DNA from: a virus
Length of the DNA stretch: 36,523 nucleotides
Strand: one strand, 5' to 3'
Virus record (IMG/VR): IMGVR_UViG_3300025011_000634
Span: 1 to 36,523 of that record
Made by a program: the position numbers and the translations under genes. Of this stretch, positions 35,983 to 36,523 are shown piece after piece (the stretch's first letter is position 1; the number at the start of each line of letters is the position of its first letter). The notes beneath the pieces were generated by a model. It was given only the letters and a program-made list of their open reading frames with translations. It had not been told where the DNA came from and searched no databases.

Positions 35983-36523
35983 ATGGAAAAATCATGTGAC
36001 AATTGCAAATTTATGAAACTACCACTAGCGCTTTACCCCTGTTCTGACTGTAGTGGAGAATTTAACGAGTGGGTTCCTGGCGAAAACATTAATCTTAAAG
36101 TAATTCCCACCAAACTAATGCACACCACAGACCCCATATTCCTTCCATACCGCAAGCATCCTAACGATGCAGGTGCAGACCTTCGAGCGCGGATAGAACA
36201 GCCAATTAGATTGCATCCTGGCGAACTGCACAAGGTTCCGTCTGGCGTTGCTGTCGAAATACCGCCTGGTTACGTTGGATTATTACAGCCGCGTTCTGGG
36301 GCATCGGGAGAGGGAAAACTAACGATCACAGGAATTATAGATAGTTCGTATAGAGGCGAAATGTCCATGAATGTGTTTAATCCTCTCGACTCAAATTATG
36401 TTGTTATTAACCCAAAAGAGCGCATAGCCCAACTGGTAATAGTTCCATATTTACAGACTGAGTTTGTGCAGGTGGATGAGCTGGGAGAGAGTGACCGGGG
36501 TACGGATGGATTTGGGTCGACAG
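35983..36523 (+). CDS. dut: dUTPase with N-terminal Cys knuckle (cut by window end)
   Basis: At least 180 codons, continuing past the window. ATG behind AGGAGGATGATGAGGGA. dUTPase motifs: 1 HPNDAGADLRA, 2 PRSGASGEG, 3 GIIDSSYRGEM, 4 KERIAQLVI, and most of motif 5 (RGTDGFGS) at the edge. Trimeric dUTPases turn dUTP into dUMP and PPi, keeping uracil out of DNA and supplying dTMP synthesis. An extra ~33-residue N-terminus carries CDNC and CSDC, probably zinc-binding, not found in ordinary dUTPases. Confidence 0.92.
   Translation, partial: MEKSCDNCKFMKLPLALYPCSDCSGEFNEWVPGENINLKVIPTKLMHTTDPIFLPYRKHPNDAGADLRARIEQPIRLHPGELHKVPSGVAVEIPPGYVGLLQPRSGASGEGKLTITGIIDSSYRGEMSMNVFNPLDSNYVVINPKERIAQLVIVPYLQTEFVQVDELGESDRGTDGFGST

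Noticed and set aside
1-36523. tRNA genes
   Set aside because: I saw no cloverleaf with a GTTCGANNC arm and proper acceptor pairing. GTTCGAA at 16802 belongs to the antisense RNA terminator.

Overview
The window is most of a temperate, tailed-phage-like genome from a low-to-mid GC Firmicute. I infer this from strong AGGAGG-type ribosome sites, very frequent TTG and GTG starts, a BhlA-type holin, a RacA-like MerR coiled-coil protein, XRE and AbrB-like regulators, and a C5 methylase. I cannot name the host genus. No integrase, terminase, capsid or portal gene lies in the window. What is present suggests that the prophage may persist as a plasmid (a phage-plasmid) rather than integrate.

Layout. 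(1) 1-5473, + strand: the end of the virion genes, with a lytic transglycosylase and a very large internal or ejection-type virion protein, closed by a terminator. (2) 5477-6540, - strand: a 'moron' island with a secreted fibronectin-III-like protein and two tiny membrane proteins. (3) 6541-8435, + strand: a lysis region. A divergent control region with twin TTACNGTAA boxes is followed by a promoter, a roughly 110-nt structured leader RNA and an intrinsic terminator. Then come a membrane-anchored ComEA-like helix-hairpin-helix protein, a BhlA-like holin, an amidase and a second holin-like protein. (4) 8471-12221, + strand: a promoter, a ribbon-helix-helix regulator, a winged-helix protein and a run of small accessory proteins. 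(5) 12224-12499, - strand: a secreted DUF4359-like protein.

(6) 12554-17521, - strand: a plasmid-like block, which I consider the most interesting part. It holds an XRE repressor, a leader ORF, a winged-helix Rep and, opposite the rep leader, a counter-transcribed RNA with its own promoter and terminator. The rep leader itself has mutually exclusive antiterminator and terminator hairpins. An origin-like segment (three DnaA boxes, iterons and a 17-bp inverted repeat) separates rep from a RacA-like segregation protein. Downstream is a five-gene set: a small ORF, an FtsK/SpoIIIE-type ATPase, a replication-relaxation protein, a two-helix pilin-like protein and a membrane M23 peptidase. This looks like a replication, segregation and DNA-transfer cassette.

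(7) 17749-36523, + strand: the early region. Cro-like XRE, HTH and BRO-type antirepressor genes come first, then many small zinc-ribbon proteins and a C5 cytosine methylase. Recombination genes (Gam-like, ERF) and an AbrB-like regulator follow. A divergent ribbon-helix-helix repressor with three 20-bp-spaced operators precedes the replication genes (a 'replication terminator'-like pair, a winged-helix initiator, a primase-helicase and SSB). The last part holds a deaminase, a sigma-70 family factor with a long extra C-terminus, a RuvC-like resolvase and a dUTPase cut by the window end.
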